Counted from the first letter of the stretch, positions 23,971-37,152 are shown. The stretch: 64,000 bases of DNA from Phoma sp. XZ068 (GCA_004835665.1 ML240445.1:310001-374000); one strand, 5' to 3'. The notes: generated from the letters alone by a model not told the origin. Program-made: numbers and translations.

Positions 23971-26900
23971 ATGATCTGGTTCATACTATATCCGCTGCGA
24001 GGGTAAGTCACCGATTCGTGATGCGTATCTGCACTCGAGCCCCCCGAGTCCGCAGAGGCACAAGCTCAACAACAGCCCAGGACGACCGAACCGCCCAAAC
24101 TCTCGCCCTCACACCCCATCCGTCGCGCATTCCAGGCCCACGGCACCGCCACCGCGCAGCATTGGCTGCTCTCGCTGGTCCTGACCATCAGTATCTCGGT
24201 GCTGCTCTGCTACCCAGCCGTCTTCCAGACCGATAGCCCCGCCGCTGCGGGCCTGCGCAACCTTCCCAAGCATGTCTGGACCTCGACGACGGAAGTCGAG
24301 GGCGAACGGCCTGCCGATGTTGTGATGCGCCAGGTGTGGGTGCATGGCGACTACATGAGCGCGATCAACCAGAGCGTTCTGCGAAAGGCATTGGATGTCC
24401 AAGATGTCCTCATCAATGGTGGCTTTGACGTAGGGGGGCCAAACCCAACGAAACTACTCGCTCGTGGCAGCTCCGACTGCATCGTACCAGGACCGGGAGA
24501 GAAGTGGGGTTGGCAGTCGCCCTTGATGTACTGGGACTGTTCGCGCGAAGCATTGGAGAGCGACAAGAACATCCTCGAGACAATCAACGAGCGCAGCAAG
24601 GACCAAACTCCCATGAACCTCACCCTACGCCCAAGCACCGTCTTCGCGGGCAAGCACTTTACAAACACCAAGCTTCGAGCGGCCGATGCCCTGGTTCTTA
24701 CGCTATTAGACCAGACAGAAGACTCAGATCTGGGAGAAAGTTGGAACGCAAGGGCAATTGCTCTTGCAGGAGGTCTTGAATCAGATTGGACGATATTTCC
24801 TTACGATGGACAGATCGCGAGGAGCCGCCTATACGAGTTTCGCGTGAAGCCAATGACCAAGCTGGACGACATATTCCTTGCCGGCTCGTACTTGATAACG
24901 GCAGCTTATGTGATCTTCAGAATGATGCAGCTACGCGCTGTCAAGAGTTGGTTTGGGTTGCTCATCACCATCGGCGCCAAAATGGCTATCTGCATCATCG
25001 CCAGTTTCTCTTTGTGTACATGGCTGGGAGTCGACCTGGGGCGGATACCGAGACCCTGGTTCCCAGCAGTGGTGTTCTGCTATGGACTTGGGAACATATT
25101 TCGACTGATCAATGCTGTCTTGGAAACACCGCCAGAGATGCCCCCGCAGCAGCGGATTGGGAATGCACTTGGCGAGGTTGGCCATTTGTCTCTTGCAGTT
25201 GCATTCCAGAATCTGGCCTTGATTTATATCTGCTCACGGTTCGTCTCACCGTGGGTAGCTGATTTTTGTGTCTTCGCAGCGGTCACCCTAGTCTTCGACT
25301 TCGTCTACCACCTCACCTTCTTCGTTGCTGTTCTGAGCGTCGATGTACAGCGCATGGAACTATCCGATTCAATTGGTCAAGCCGGTCTGGCTCAGTCCAC
25401 CAAAAAGAAACGACCTGAACGACAGTCATGGCTTGCTGCTTTGGTAGAAGGAACCACACCACTCAGCACTCGTTTTGCTGGTACAGTCGCAATATTCTCA
25501 ATAATTCTGGCTATCAATTGGCACTTCTTTGACGTTAGTGACCAGCAAATATCTTTCAATACGGTCCGTAAGAAATTCATGTCTAGACAACGGCGAAGCA
25601 ATGGGGTTCAGTGGACTTCCCCACCAATCAACCAGGCAAGGACACCTGCCGAATGGCTGAAGCTGCAGGATCACAATACAGCGAAGGAGCTGTTTGCATT
25701 ACTCAAACCTGGTGCCCACAGCTTCATCGCTCGAATCTACGACCCAATACTTGTTGTAATGAAAGGAGCACAGGGAAGGGACAAGCCTCAACCACCCGCT
25801 ACCCTAATGGGCCACCTTCGGCGCTTTGTGCAAGGCCATACCTTTCCGGCAGCTCTGATGGTAGTTTTTATGATAGCCGGCGTGACGCTGTTGATGAATT
25901 ACCTCTTGTGGACTGGGCTTCCTGAGGCTGCAGATGAGGATGAGGAGAACAAGGCATCCTTCACTGTCCGGGTATTACCTACGCAGCAGACGTTGGATAT
26001 TGTTCACATGTCCTCCTGCTCCAAAGGCCACCTAGCGAGTGTAAGTTTGGACAGAACCACATCGATCTGGCTCAATGGACGGGCAGGCTACATGCCTACA
26101 ACTCTACAAACAGCTTCCATGAAACCCAGGCTGTGGCCTATAGTGGCGAGTGCCTTGGACGAGACGGGCGCTCTTCTTGCCATGGCCACTGACACTGGAC
26201 GGATTGGGCTCTGGAGTACTACCGCCGCACACTTTTTGATGTTTCCCAATGTCGACTTCCGAGGGCAAGTGCCGGCGCTGTTCTCTTTCGTCAATATCAC
26301 CCGCAATGACAACGAGAAGCCATACGTCATGATACTCAGCCCGGATGGTTACCTGACTGAACTTGAGGCACGCACGGGTATCCATCGAACGAAGCGGATC
26401 AGTACTAGTACTATACTCTGCGCTCAGCTCTACGTCAGTGCCAAAGGTGAGGCCAACCTTGTGTTTGTGTGCAAACCCGGCGAAGTGCACATCTTGTCGT
26501 TGCAGCAACCCAAGAATGCATCGTCTGAGGTTGTGGCCAGCCTTGATCCTGGTCCGCCGCCTGACAGTAACCCTTCCAAGGTCAAGTGCATTCACGGTGT
26601 GCCCAGCCTCGGGTTGATTTTTGCGCTCCGGGATGAGAGGGCCGAAATGTTCGACTTCAACACCAAAGCCCTCATACATGCCTTCGAAATAGGGCACATC
26701 AAAACACACTCTTTCCGAGTCATGCATTCTGCGCGGCGTCAATGTCCCTGCGGCTCCCCCGCAGTTCAGACGTTGTCTATCGTATATGCCGAACAGGAGA
26801 AGGAACATGTGATTTTGCAGGTGTTCACCCCCAAGGATACGTCGGGCTCGCAAATTTGCCTAAGTAAGCCATTGGATAGAGCGAAGCACAAATGCCGAGG

Positions 26901-27477
26901 ACTTGAGAGCGCAACCGAAGCTGTTTATTACGTCGAACCAGCCGGCGTCTGGGAGTCAACAAGTGCGTCCAGTATAGTGGGCGTTCGGAAACGCATACAA
27001 CCTACCTCAGCCTCGTCAGTTGCATCTGATGACGATGAGGATGTCCCCAACTCAGCCGCTCCTACATCTGCCGTACGACAACGCGCCAGCAAACCGAACA
27101 GTCCGCATACTCCGTCTAGGTTCACCAACGGTTCGATCATGAACCGTCGCCCTACGAATGTATCCGTCGGCGATTCTGATCCATGGGAGGCGTGGACACT
27201 GTCGTCAACGGGCGAGTTCCGTTCTCGGCCACTGCTGCCTGATGACTATGACGACATGGACGACGACGCTGAGGAAGATCTTTTCGTAGTGACTCCTGGG
27301 CCCATAGTGAAGTTGGGGAAGCGTAGCGTGGCAGTGGGCTTTGGGAACACTGTAAAAATCATCACTTTGGGCAAGGAGCTCTTCGATGGCATGACGGTAC
27401 AAAATGGTGGGCTTAATATCGGTCTTGGTAGTTACAGGGCACGTGCAAAACGTGGGACGGAAAGAAAAGTCCTCTGA
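23971..27477 (+). CDS. SREBP cleavage-activating protein (SCAP) homologue
   Basis: Exons 23971-24002 and 24081-27477 give 1142 aa; the 78-nt intron follows a tiny first exon encoding MIWFILYPLRG, a start typical of fungal SCAPs. A first membrane helix (about 35-57) is followed by a long lumenal loop. The sterol-sensing-domain bundle of five helices spans about 272-440 (LDDIFLAGSYLI to VAVLSVDVQRMEL), with further helices near 475 and 600. A cytosolic WD40-like propeller fills the C-terminal half. SCAP escorts the SREBP transcription factor between ER and Golgi; in filamentous fungi the pathway controls ergosterol synthesis and hypoxia adaptation. A low-complexity acidic insert lies near 980-1060. 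The start is decided by the short exon, which restores the conserved N-terminus. Confidence 0.9.
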
Positions 27478-28164
27478 GCATTCACAACACAAAATGGCGT
27501 TCCCCGGGTAGGGTTTTGGGGCATCCTTCAGCGCGGCGTTACCTTTTGGTTGGCTAGATTCAGTCCCTGATACTGTACATGACGCCATATTGTAAAGTAA
27601 ATACCCAATTTTTAACTTGATCAATCTATTTTATTCTTTCCATGTCCGTATTTTGCCTGTGAAGTCCTCATATCATAGGATGAGGTTGACGTTCGATATC
27701 TTGTAGTATGGATCACGTGCGAAGCCAAGGCTAACTTATGGCTGGAAGCGACGACGCTGATGCACCTGCACGGCATGCAACAGCTCCGTGAACAAACCTG
27801 TCACTGAATATTCATAACAGTATCATCGAGTGAATAGAGCCTGACCTCACACATCGGATCTGAAATTCCATCCACGCTCGCTCATCGCCCACTACCCCGC
27901 CTGATTCATTACCCTCGCATCACGACGCCTAGCCCCACTGTTGCTGCTACTGTGCGCACCAAACACCGCGCGATAAGACGTCCACCAGCACACTCGTGAA
28001 GTGTGCCGATCTAGGCAGAGCGCTACTGGCACAGGACCGTGTTCGTGTGAGACCGCCTCACGACCCCACATCCACATTTTCGACCCCTCGTGGTCCGGCA
28101 CTCGCGGAGTGGAATTGCGCTGCACCGAGCCGCCGAAACACAGCGGCGCACGCCTGTCGTCAAC
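27478..28164. other. intergenic region SCAP-CKB
   Basis: 687 bp with no gene seen. It holds the SCAP 3' UTR and the casein kinase promoter. The reading frame of the downstream gene is open back to 28090, but only via a GTG codon; the first ATG is at 28165. Confidence 0.45.
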
Positions 28165-29289
28165 ATGTCGTCGTCGTCGCAAGTCACCGAGTCTTGGGTC
28201 GCGTCTTTCTGCGGCCTGCTCGGGCACGAGTACTTTGCCGAAGTGTCGGAGGACTTCATCGAGGATGACTTCAACCTCACAGGCCTGCAATCGCAGGTAC
28301 CCATGTACAAGGAGGCGCTGGAGATGATTTTGGACGTCGAGCCAGAGGACGACGACGAGGAGGAAGAGGAGGAAGAGGATGATGATGACGACGACGAGGT
28401 CCTGGGTGACGAGCGGGGCGCCTACAGGAGGGCGAGCGACCGAAGACATCTACGGATAGCCTCAGATCTGAGCGTGATAGAGAGCTCCGCTGAGCTTCTT
28501 TACGGCCTGATACACCAGCGCTACATCACCTCGAGGCCGGGTATCCAGCAAATGGCTGAGAAGTACGAGCTCCAACATTTCGGCACCTGCCCGCGTGTAA
28601 ACTGCAACTCCTGCAAAGTCCTCCCCGTCGGGCTGAACGACAGCCCCGGCCACGAAACCGTCAAGCTCTTCTGCCCCTCCTGCCTCGACGTCTACACCCC
28701 GCCCAACTCGCGCTTCCAGACCGTCGACGGCGCCTTCTTCGGCACGACCTTCCCCTCCCTCTTCTTCATGACCTTCACAGACCTCGACATCAGCGGCGGC
28801 CTGCGCAACAGCACATCCGCCACCATCGACGCCCTCGCCCAGCTACAGGCTCAGAGCGCAGAGGCAAAGTCCCGCAACAATACCACCCCCGCCAACGTCG
28901 CATTGATCAACGGCGTGGCACCGAACAACCTCGCGCCAGGGCTTGGTGTAGGCTCAATCTATGAACCCCGCATCTACGGCTTCCGCGTCAGCGAACGCGC
29001 TCGCTCAGGCCCGCGCATGAAGTGGCTACGAATGCGGCCCGCGGACGTTACCGAGCTCGACGAGACACGACGATACTGGGATGAGCGCGCCGAAGACGAA
29101 GACCGACCAGACGAAGACGACATGAACATGGTGGATGTAGCCGAGGGCGGCAAAGCCGGCGTGCCAGCCAACCGGACACGGAAACAAGCACGCACAAGAA
29201 GGCGGCCGGCGAATGGAAGCGGAGCACAGCAAGCCGAGGGCAGCCCAATGGATACAAACGGTGTCCCTGTTGACGCTGCGGCAGGCTAG
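28165..29289 (+). CDS. CKB1: casein kinase 2 regulatory (beta) subunit
   Basis: A single exon encodes 374 aa. The N-terminal MSSSS run resembles the CK2-beta autophosphorylation site, followed by WVASFCGLLGHEYFAEVSEDFIEDDFNL. The zinc finger that makes the beta-beta dimer has C142, C147, C170 and C173, the same spacing as the animal protein (CX4C, then CX2C). A run of about 20 acidic residues (around 55-75) inside the first lobe accounts for the shifted numbering and is typical of fungal CKB1-type subunits. After about 230 the sequence is a species-variable tail with Arg/Lys- and Asp-rich segments. The subunit assembles two catalytic alpha subunits into the CK2 holoenzyme. Whether it is the CKB1 or CKB2 orthologue is less certain than the family. 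Confidence 0.93.
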   Translation: MSSSSQVTESWVASFCGLLGHEYFAEVSEDFIEDDFNLTGLQSQVPMYKEALEMILDVEPEDDDEEEEEEEDDDDDDEVLGDERGAYRRASDRRHLRIASDLSVIESSAELLYGLIHQRYITSRPGIQQMAEKYELQHFGTCPRVNCNSCKVLPVGLNDSPGHETVKLFCPSCLDVYTPPNSRFQTVDGAFFGTTFPSLFFMTFTDLDISGGLRNSTSATIDALAQLQAQSAEAKSRNNTTPANVALINGVAPNNLAPGLGVGSIYEPRIYGFRVSERARSGPRMKWLRMRPADVTELDETRRYWDERAEDEDRPDEDDMNMVDVAEGGKAGVPANRTRKQARTRRRPANGSGAQQAEGSPMDTNGVPVDAAAG

Positions 29290-29740
29290 GCGCCAATCAA
29301 CACCGTGCTGGGGCGACGCCAGCGCGAGGAGTATGCGGCCGACTAGGATCGCCCACGGGCGCAACGACCATTTCAGAATTCAAGGGGGGCATACGTAGTA
29401 TTTCAGCGATTGCGAGAACAAAAGGCGGAATTCCGGTGAACAGCTGCGTTACGATAGGATTAGATAGAAGATGTTGATTCGAGCGGCGCTGGCGGAGCAG
29501 GATGCTGAGGGCTTAAGGATGAGAGTTGTTCAGTGCTATCCCACCCCGGCATCTTCGTCACAAGCATCTAATTCGTTCTCGGGCTCGTCTTAGACTTTGT
29601 CCGGCGCGTCGGTTTCGCTGTTGTAAAAGCAGCCATGCCAACCGGCGCTATCAATTCATTGTTGACATTCAAGTTCATCCACTTCTCTTCTCTATAAAAA
29701 ACCCCTGAATTGAATTGAAATAAACTCTGGATATACACTA
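29290..29740. other. convergent 3' intergenic region
   Basis: 451 bp between two converging genes. No gene or distinct element was seen; a short T/A-rich stretch near 29690-29740 could carry 3'-end signals for either transcript. Confidence 0.4.
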
Positions 29741-32100
29741 TCAAAACAAATCCTTCATAATCCTTGCCAACTCATCATTTTCCTGCCCATACGCAGGTAA
29801 CCCGCCCCCATAACCCCCCTGATCTCCATTCTGCAGCCCGCCCATTCCCTCAAACCCATTCAGATTAAACGTGCCGCCCGCAGCTTCAAACAGCGTCGTC
29901 AAATCCAGCGCCATCCCATGCGGCGTATCCAACGCGCCTCCATTCTGCGCCGCAGATTGCCCCACCGCCCCAGACTGTCCACCACGCTGTCCATACAACG
30001 CCATCTCATCGACCGAATGCCCTGCTAACCCCGCCATAGCAACCGCCGCATTCGAATGCTCATCGTTCTGCAGCTGTTCGGAACTCACGAGTCCCAATCT
30101 AGGACCAACTTCCTTGAGTGTCCGCACCGTGCGCCACAGTCTCTTGCTCACGTGGGATTCACCACTCAACCCCCGCACGAGGTCAAGCGCCATGTAGAAC
30201 TCGTCGCGGCACTGCGAACTAAACTCCGCGGGCGCGTGGGCGACAGCTAAAAAGAGCACTGCGAGTCCCGAGATGAGGAAGTAGTTGAACATTGTTTGCT
30301 GGCAGCGGTATATATCGCTTGTTTGGTTGACGTAGGTGAGGATGCGGATTGTGTCTTTTGCGACTTTTACGACGGTGTGGGCGAAGTCGAGGAAGGACAT
30401 TATTGTTGTGGCCGTGTGTAGGACGGGGCGGTAGATGAGGATGCGCATTTGGTTTGCGCGGAGGTAGAGGAGGATTTGGAGACGGTGTAGGACGCGTGGG
30501 GGTAGGTCGACGGGGTGCGTGTGCGATATGCTGTCTGGGTGTTTGAATTTTAGGGGTTCTGGGATGCTGCGGTGCCAGTTGAGGACTTGGAAGTCGAGGA
30601 AGGAGATGTCTTCTTTTGAGATTTTGAGGTCTGAGGGGGAGGAGGCGTCCGAGGTGGAGGCGACGGATTTCCAGACTTTGCTGCCGATGGCCGAGTAGGA
30701 TATCATGGCGTTGAGGTAGGGCGTGGATGTGTGTGTTGAGACGTCCTGTTGGTCAGCTAGTGTTTAGATTGGGTTGGGCGTGACTTACAGGCTTCGGGAG
30801 GTTGTGGTCTAGGTCTGCATCCTGCAGAGCAAAGGGCATGCCGGTGCCTAGACTCCATCGCCGGTCGAGGACGTAGACGGACCAGAAGATGCGGATGGCC
30901 GAGGCTTGCTCGTCGGGGTCGGGGAAGAGGGTGGCGTAGGTTTCGCGACGGTGCAGGCCGAGTTCGAGACAGTGTCGAGCCGCGAGGCCGATCATGCGCC
31001 AGGAGAGGCCTTCGTCGTCGCGGGTGAAGTGGTACATGCCCTGGGCGATGAGTGTGTGAGGGGGAGAGTGGGAAGAGTGAACTCACCGTCAACGTCAACA
31101 GACTGATACTCTGCAAGCTCACCGGCTCAGAGAGAATCCGCTCGATAACCTTCTGCACATTTTCAAACAGCTTCTCGCCCAGCGCATCCTTGCCGCCCCC
31201 CTCCATGACCAGCGTGATGGCAAGCACCAGCTTCAACACGCTCGTCTGGTCGTCCATGATGGAGTCTGCACCCGGCATGGCGCCCTGCATCAGGCCTGAG
31301 CGCGTGGCGGCTTCGACAAACGAGAAGAGCATCTCGGTGTAGCGCAGCACCTTGTCCATGTCGAGGATCGGGTACATGATGCCCTGCTCCTCGTGCCAGA
31401 CGTGGACGAGGCGGAGGGCTTCCTGCTTGGAGATGGACCATATGGGGTCTTTGTCGGAGTGGAGGGGTGTGTTGGGTATGTGTGGGTGGGGGAAGGGTGG
31501 TGATCCACGCGGCGTGGGGTCGTTCGTCACCACGCCTTCGTCCTCGCCCTCCTCGGCCGCGGTGATGCCCATGGTCTTCAGGCTCGAGCGGGCAACGCCC
31601 AAATTAAAGGCATTCGCCGTCGGGCCGTGGAAGCGCGGGTGCTTGCTGAAGGACTTTGTGCGCGAGCGGGCCGAGGGCGGGGGCAGCATGGGCGGGTAGT
31701 CGTGCTGGGTGAAGGGGGTGCCGATGGAGCCGTTGCTCTGCACGTCGACCTGGGTGCGCAGGCTGCTGAGGTTGTGGAAGAGGTCGTCGACCTGCTGCTG
31801 CAGGCTCGCAATGTGGGCCGTCATCTGCTTGAACTCGTCGCTCTCCTTGAAGTTGTTGCAGCAGTTGGGCGCATACAGGCACTCGAGGTTGAGGTTGCCG
31901 CAGCGCTGGCACGGCGTCTGCCCGTTGCACTTGATCTTGCGCCGCTTGCACTCGTTGCACGCGATGCTGATGTAGCGGTTGCGCTTTGCCCGTGGCTGCG
32001 GTGCCCCGTCGTCGCTCTTGCGCTTCGCGTTCGCGCCCGCGTCGTTTGGCGGGCTCATCGTGTCGCTGCCGTCGGCTACCGACGTGTGTCGCGGGCTCAT
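29741..32100 (-). CDS. Zn2Cys6 transcription factor with fungal-specific domain
   Basis: Transcript-order exons 32100-31087, 31040-30789 and 30745-29741 give 756 aa. The zinc cluster is C48, C51, C58, C64, C67 and C74 (CX2CX6CX5CX2CX6C), preceded by a basic stretch and followed by a leucine-containing helix (about 92-115), a usual dimerisation element. The middle homology region (fungal_trans) spans about 230-500, with the hallmark GLAARHCLELGLHRR and RIFWSVYVLDRRWSLGTGMPFALQD. The C-terminus is Gly/Gln/Asn-rich, a possible activation region. The introns are 46 and 43 nt. The frame is open 12 codons further upstream to a GTG, but the first ATG is 32100. The target pathway cannot be inferred. 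It lies directly downstream of TRS65 on the same strand. Confidence 0.88.
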
Positions 32101-32361
32101 GTCGACTTGGTCTGGCTGCTGGTGCCGCCCGTCCACCGCCGCTGGCTGTGAGGTTTGAAATGCACTGCTGCCGTTGCGCCGTCGTCATCCACTCAATGCG
32201 GCTCCCGAGTCTCCACAGATCGGCCGTTCTGCGGCGGCTGCGGGGAAGGTCACTGACAAGGCTGCCTCCCGTGGCGCGTGATTGGCTCGTGTGTGCATCC
32301 ATGTCATCTGCATTGCTTGTGCATCGACAGGCTGATATCAATTCACATCTACTCTACACCC

Positions 32362-34221
32362 TCAGACATCTCCCGTGCCCTTCTCTACCGCTACAATGCT
32401 GGGGAGGTCCCGAATGTCTGCCGTCTCGTTGGTCGCGAGGTCAATAATACGCACAGACTCCACCGACTGCAACCCTGCAGAGAGCGCGATAAACTTAACA
32501 TCAGCAGTATAGCATGACCCAGGAGCCAGTTGCCTGTACATGTTAGCCGACTGAACAACACATCAGTGCAATCACTCACCCGAGACGAATGTCTGTCGTC
32601 AAGCACACCAGCTCTGTCGGTTCACTCTTTGCCCCCTTCTGTCTGCCGTAGACAATGTTCTCGTCAAGCACTGCACTCGCAACGAGCTCCTTCTGCCCAG
32701 CGCCATGTCCACCAATCGACGACGCGGAAGACTGTGGCCTGTGTGCATCTCGCCTCCTCTTAGCTATCACCATGATGGCCAGTCTCCTGATCTTGTCTGA
32801 CCGATTGACAATGAAGACGTCCCAGTGGAACAGCTCCCCAACATGCACACTCGGCGGACTAGTAATTGTCAGGGTGACGTTAATCGCGTTGCTCGGGGCG
32901 TTCGCTTCTTGTGTGTCGTGCGCCGGGAGGGCATCAGGGCTCTGTAAACTGCCAGCATGCGAAGCACTGCTCAACCTATGCGCCGCCTTGATCAAGTTTG
33001 ACTGCTGCTCGCTCGCAAAGTCTACCGCAGTCTTCCACACGATAGCAACGTGCGGCTGGCAGTCGTCAGACACTATTATATCTGCCTCGATGTTCAGAGT
33101 CAGTATGTGGCCTTTGGCACCCAAGGCAGGAGTACCATCAAGCCCTAGGTCTGGAGTGGTTTTGTACAGGTAGCTCAATTGGTCGCCAGGGCTGTATTTG
33201 ATCGTAGTGTCAACGTCTGTCAGAGCTGTGACGCTCCCCCCTTGTAGTGACAGGTCGACCCTTTTAATCTTGACGTTATAAGATGTGTATTGCGAGACTT
33301 CAATGTCCAGCGAAGCCATCAATGACAGATCAGCTAGTGATGTATGCACCTTGGCAAACCTCGTCCTCCACAGTAGAGGAGGTACCACACGGAAAAGAGG
33401 TCGCTGGCCTGTCTTGATAGGTCGAACCATCTCCTGGGTGAGGGGCGTCGACGGTGCAATCTTGCTGATCCTCATCGCCGATAGCCGGGGGTGGATGCCA
33501 GCCAACCCTGGATCATGTTCAAATGACTGCAGAAGGTTGAGGGCTGGTGGGACCCGGCTTGGAAGATAGTCATCCTGAGTTACGTTCTTCTTGGTCGTGA
33601 TATCCGGCTTCAGAGATGCGCTGGGTTGGAAGTATATGGCAGGCTTGTGAAATCTGCCCTGAGGCCGAGCTATCTAATGTCAGTCTGTATAGGGGCATGG
33701 AACTGGAACACTGACCTATGGCAACCTCAACCTTCCAGAACACATACGCATGCTTTGCGTCTCCGCTCTCGTGAAGTACGATGGTAGGCTCATTGGTGTC
33801 CTTGATCGTCTCAGAGTAAATAAGCTCTTTCGGCAATGCCTTCGCTTCTTGGTCCGGACCAGGAGCTGTGCCAAATGCAAACACGTCCAGACTGACTGCC
33901 AGTCGATCAAGATATGACTTCAGCACTTCGTCTTGGAGTAATGGTGTCCGAAAGACGACATATGTCGAAAGCAATTCATCTAAACGCCTGTGCATAAGTA
34001 AGAGGCTTGTTTAATCAACAAGTCGGGTGTCACACACCGAATAGCAGTACTTGTCGCTGCTTTACAAAGGGCAGTATCGATGCACCCTCCTCTTCGACTG
34101 TGCCATCCCACGAGTTGAATGCCTCCTCGATATCAACATGCGATGTGGCAGGTGCAATAGCCTCAAGGACCGAGCTCTCTGCGAATTCGAGACTAGCTCG
34201 AGGTTCTTCTTCCGAGCCCAT
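32362..34221 (-). CDS. TRS65: TRAPP II complex subunit Trs65
   Basis: Transcript-order exons 34221-34038, 33979-33716, 33669-32580 and 32533-32362 give 569 aa. Trs65 is a fungal TRAPP II subunit needed for Golgi Rab (Ypt31/32) activation and linked to cell-wall glucan synthesis. Recognisable blocks are SSVLEAIAP near the start, RQVLLFDELLS joined across intron 1, the C-terminal FHWDVFIVNRSDKIRRLAIM, ASAVLDENIVYGRQKGAKSEPTELVCL (a longer run, abbreviated in use) and IIDLATNETADI. Three introns of 58, 46 and 46 nt each restore these blocks. The first ATG compatible with the frame is 34221; upstream open codons have only a TTG and overlap the promoter of PRP40. Confidence 0.85.
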
Positions 34222-34415
34222 CCCTTTCGCTGTGAGCCCGTCAGAGGAGTGATAGGCTGAAGTATGGTCGAGGTTCACGTGCGGAAAGGTCGTGAAGGTG
34301 GAGCCTCCCCATGCAGGGATCAGTTGGTCCGTGCATGGATGTTCCAAAACTTCCGAGTCGAGGCGCGACCTTGCATTGCTCTCTTGTCGCGACACGACAT
34401 CAACCACCAGTCGCA
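34222..34415. promoter_or_regulatory. bidirectional promoter TRS65/PRP40
   Basis: 194 bp lie between divergent ATG codons. No specific element is recognised. The intact minus-strand reading frame through this segment is probably chance. Confidence 0.45.
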
Positions 34416-36853
34416 ATGAACGGCTATCCGCCCCCAATGGGCATGCCTGCCTCCGCCTGGCGGGCTGTCAAGACGGCCGATGGCAAGGAGTACTACCACA
34501 ACGCTGCGACGAATGCGACTACGTGGGAGAAGCCGGACGAGTTGAAGGATGAGGTCGAGGTATGTCACAACAGCTGGTGAAGCGACCATCACTGACGTTT
34601 GCAGCGCGCGATCGAAGGCACTGGCTGGGCGAGACAGCTCACCCCCGAGGGCAAGGCGTACTACTACCACAAGGACACGCGACAGACGACATGGACGGTC
34701 CCCGAGGCCGTGCAGCAGAAGATCGACCAGGCCCAGGCCAACATGCCACCGCAACGCCCGCCACCTGGTCCTTCCGGATGGGCTGCGGGCCCCGCGCAGC
34801 TTCCTCCGTCGAACGAGTTCCGCCGCCCTGAGCGCGACGAATACCGACCCGACCGCCGCGACCGTGATCGTGAGCGCGACCGAGACTTTGACCGTGAGCG
34901 CGATGGCGGCTTCGGCGGGGATAGGCCGAGGATCGAGTTCTCGACCGGCACTGAGCTTCAGTTCTCCAATGCACAGGAGGCCGAGGCTGCCTTCACAAAG
35001 GTCCTCAAGCAGATGAAGGTCCAGCCTGACTGGGACTGGGCGCAAGCTGTACGCGCTGGTGTCAAAGACCCCAACTGGCGCGCCATCTCTGAGCCCGAGA
35101 AGCGCGAGGAGGCATTTAAGAGATACTGCGAGGACCTGCGCGCTCAGGAGAAGAACAAGGAGCAGGATCGCCAGGCGAAGCTTCGCTCAGACTTCACTGC
35201 CATGCTTCGATCCCACCCCGAGATCAAGTACTACACGCGCTGGAGGACTGCGCTGCCCATCATCGAAGAAGAGACCATCTTCCGCTCCGCCAAAGACGAC
35301 AACGAGCGCAGGCAGCTGTTTGAGGAGTACATCATTACCCTCAAGAAGGCGCACGAAGAAGAGGAGGCTGAGAGCAGGAACTCTGCGCTCCACGAAGTCC
35401 TTGACCTTATGCAGAGCCTCGACCTCGAGCCCTTTACCCGCTGGCAGACCGCCGAAGCCAAGCTTGAGCAGAAAGACGAGTTCAAGAGCGAGAAGTTCCA
35501 GACACTCAGCCGCATGGATGTTCTCAACCAGTTCGAGAAGCACATTCGCCAGCTCCAGCGCGAGCACAACGACCGAGTCCAGGCAGAGCGCCGCATCAAG
35601 CACCGCATCGAGCGCAAGAACCGAGACGCCTTCATGAAGCTCCTGAACGAGCTCAGGGACAGTGGCAAACTCAGATACGGTACAAAATGGAAGGACGTCC
35701 ACAGTGTTATCGAGAACGACCCGCGCTATACAGCTATGCTTGGACAGAGCGGATCTTCTCCAGTCGATCTGTTTTGGGATGCTTTGGAAGAGGAGACAGG
35801 CAAATTCCGTACCTTGCGCCGCTACGCCCTTGACGTGCTGGAGTACCAACGTTTCGAGGTTACCACAGCGACTCCGGTCGAAGAGTTCTTGAGTGTCATG
35901 CGCAAAGATCCTCGCACAGCTAACATTGACGAACAGTCGATGCATGACATCTACTCGTACATTCTCGACAAGGTCAAGAAGCGCGAAGAAGATGAGCGCA
36001 AGATCGAGGAGTCCGACGAGCGCCACGCAATCGACCGCCTCCGCTCTGTCATCAAACGCCTCGAGCCGCCTGTCGAGTTGCAGGACACCTGGGAAGTGGT
36101 ACGTCCCCGTGTTGAGAAGACAGACGAGTATCGCGCACTGAAATCAGATTCCCTCCGCGAGAGCGCCTTCGACAAGTACATGCAGCGCCTGAAGGACAAG
36201 GAAAGTGAGCGCCGCGACCGCAGGCGTGATGAGCGCCCGAGAAGCAGGGACAGGCGCGACCGCGGCGACAGAGATCGTGAGTACCGCAACGGTGACTCTC
36301 ACCGCCGTGACCGTCATCGCACGCGCACCCGCTCACCTGAACATGACCCTTATGCCGCAGAGCGCAGGCGAGCCCAGCAGGACCGTGAAGCTAGATATAG
36401 GGATACCGAGCGAACAGGTCTATCACCCCCGCGTCGCCGCGACCACCGCGATGATGACCGCTATGAACGCCGCCGCAGCCCTCCAGGAGACCACTACGTT
36501 CGCGAGCGCCGCGAACGCGAGGTTGAGCGCGAGAGGACGTACCGAGTCGATCCACTCAGTCGCGCTGATCCGCGTGAGGGTAGCGTGAGTCTTGACTATG
36601 GTGATGGCATTGGTAGAGCAGCAAGCTCCCGGCGCAGAAGGGAGAGCGACGCGAGTGCAAGCCGTCGCGATGTCAAGGTATGCCCATCCCCTGTCTACTC
36701 CTGAGGAAATATACTAACAAGTCACAGCGCCCTCGCTACTCACCCCGCCCCGACCCGCGCGGTAAGTCCAAGACGCCCGTCCCCGAGCCAATCAAGGAAG
36801 AAGACCGCGCTCTCAGGTCTGGCAGTGAAGAGGGTGAGATCGAAGAGGATTAG
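34416..36853 (+). CDS. PRP40: pre-mRNA-processing factor Prp40
   Basis: Exons 34416-34559, 34605-36677 and 36728-36853 give 780 aa. Two WW domains come first: W15...W37-P40 and W56...W78-P81, with the YYH/YYYH aromatic triplets. A Pro-rich linker and an Arg/Asp stretch follow, then serial FF domains from about 155 (AFTKVLKQMKV...DWDWAQAVRAG, FKRYCEDL) to about 560. The tail (about 590-740) is RD/RS-rich, followed by an acidic C-terminus. Prp40 is a U1 snRNP component that bridges 5' splice site and branch-site factors (through Msl5/BBP) and contacts the polymerase II CTD. Introns are 45 and 50 nt. The last exon is short (42 codons) and was placed by splice signals and frame. Confidence 0.93.
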
Positions 36854-37152
36854 AAATCCTTGCCGATAACCCCTGTTCCCCTGTTGCCTTTCCCATCCAA
36901 CTTGCCTAGGAAACCAAGTCCTTTGAGCTTTGAAATGACGAGTGAGTACTGCGTGAAGGAGGAGTGAGAGTAGCGATGTACTATAGTAAGGATAGTAGAT
37001 GCCAAGTAGGTAGCTGGTCCGTAGGCTTCTTGACAAGAATAATTGCATCTATAACTTTAGCCACTTTGGAGTCTTCATCTCACACCAACACGAATATGCG
37101 AGGAGCAAAGCAATACATCTGGAAATATGATTCAACAACCTACTACTCAAGA

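Noticed and set aside
26104..26853. 249-codon antisense frame within the SCAP gene
   Set aside because: Lies wholly inside the WD40-coding exon and has no supporting signals.
31604..32341. 245-codon minus frame overlapping the zinc-cluster gene
   Set aside because: Alternative frame of the same GC-rich exon; the other frame carries the intact CX2CX6C cluster.
35187..36026. 279-codon antisense frame within PRP40
   Set aside because: Shadow of the FF-domain coding sequence, caused by biased codons; leucine-rich but without motif.
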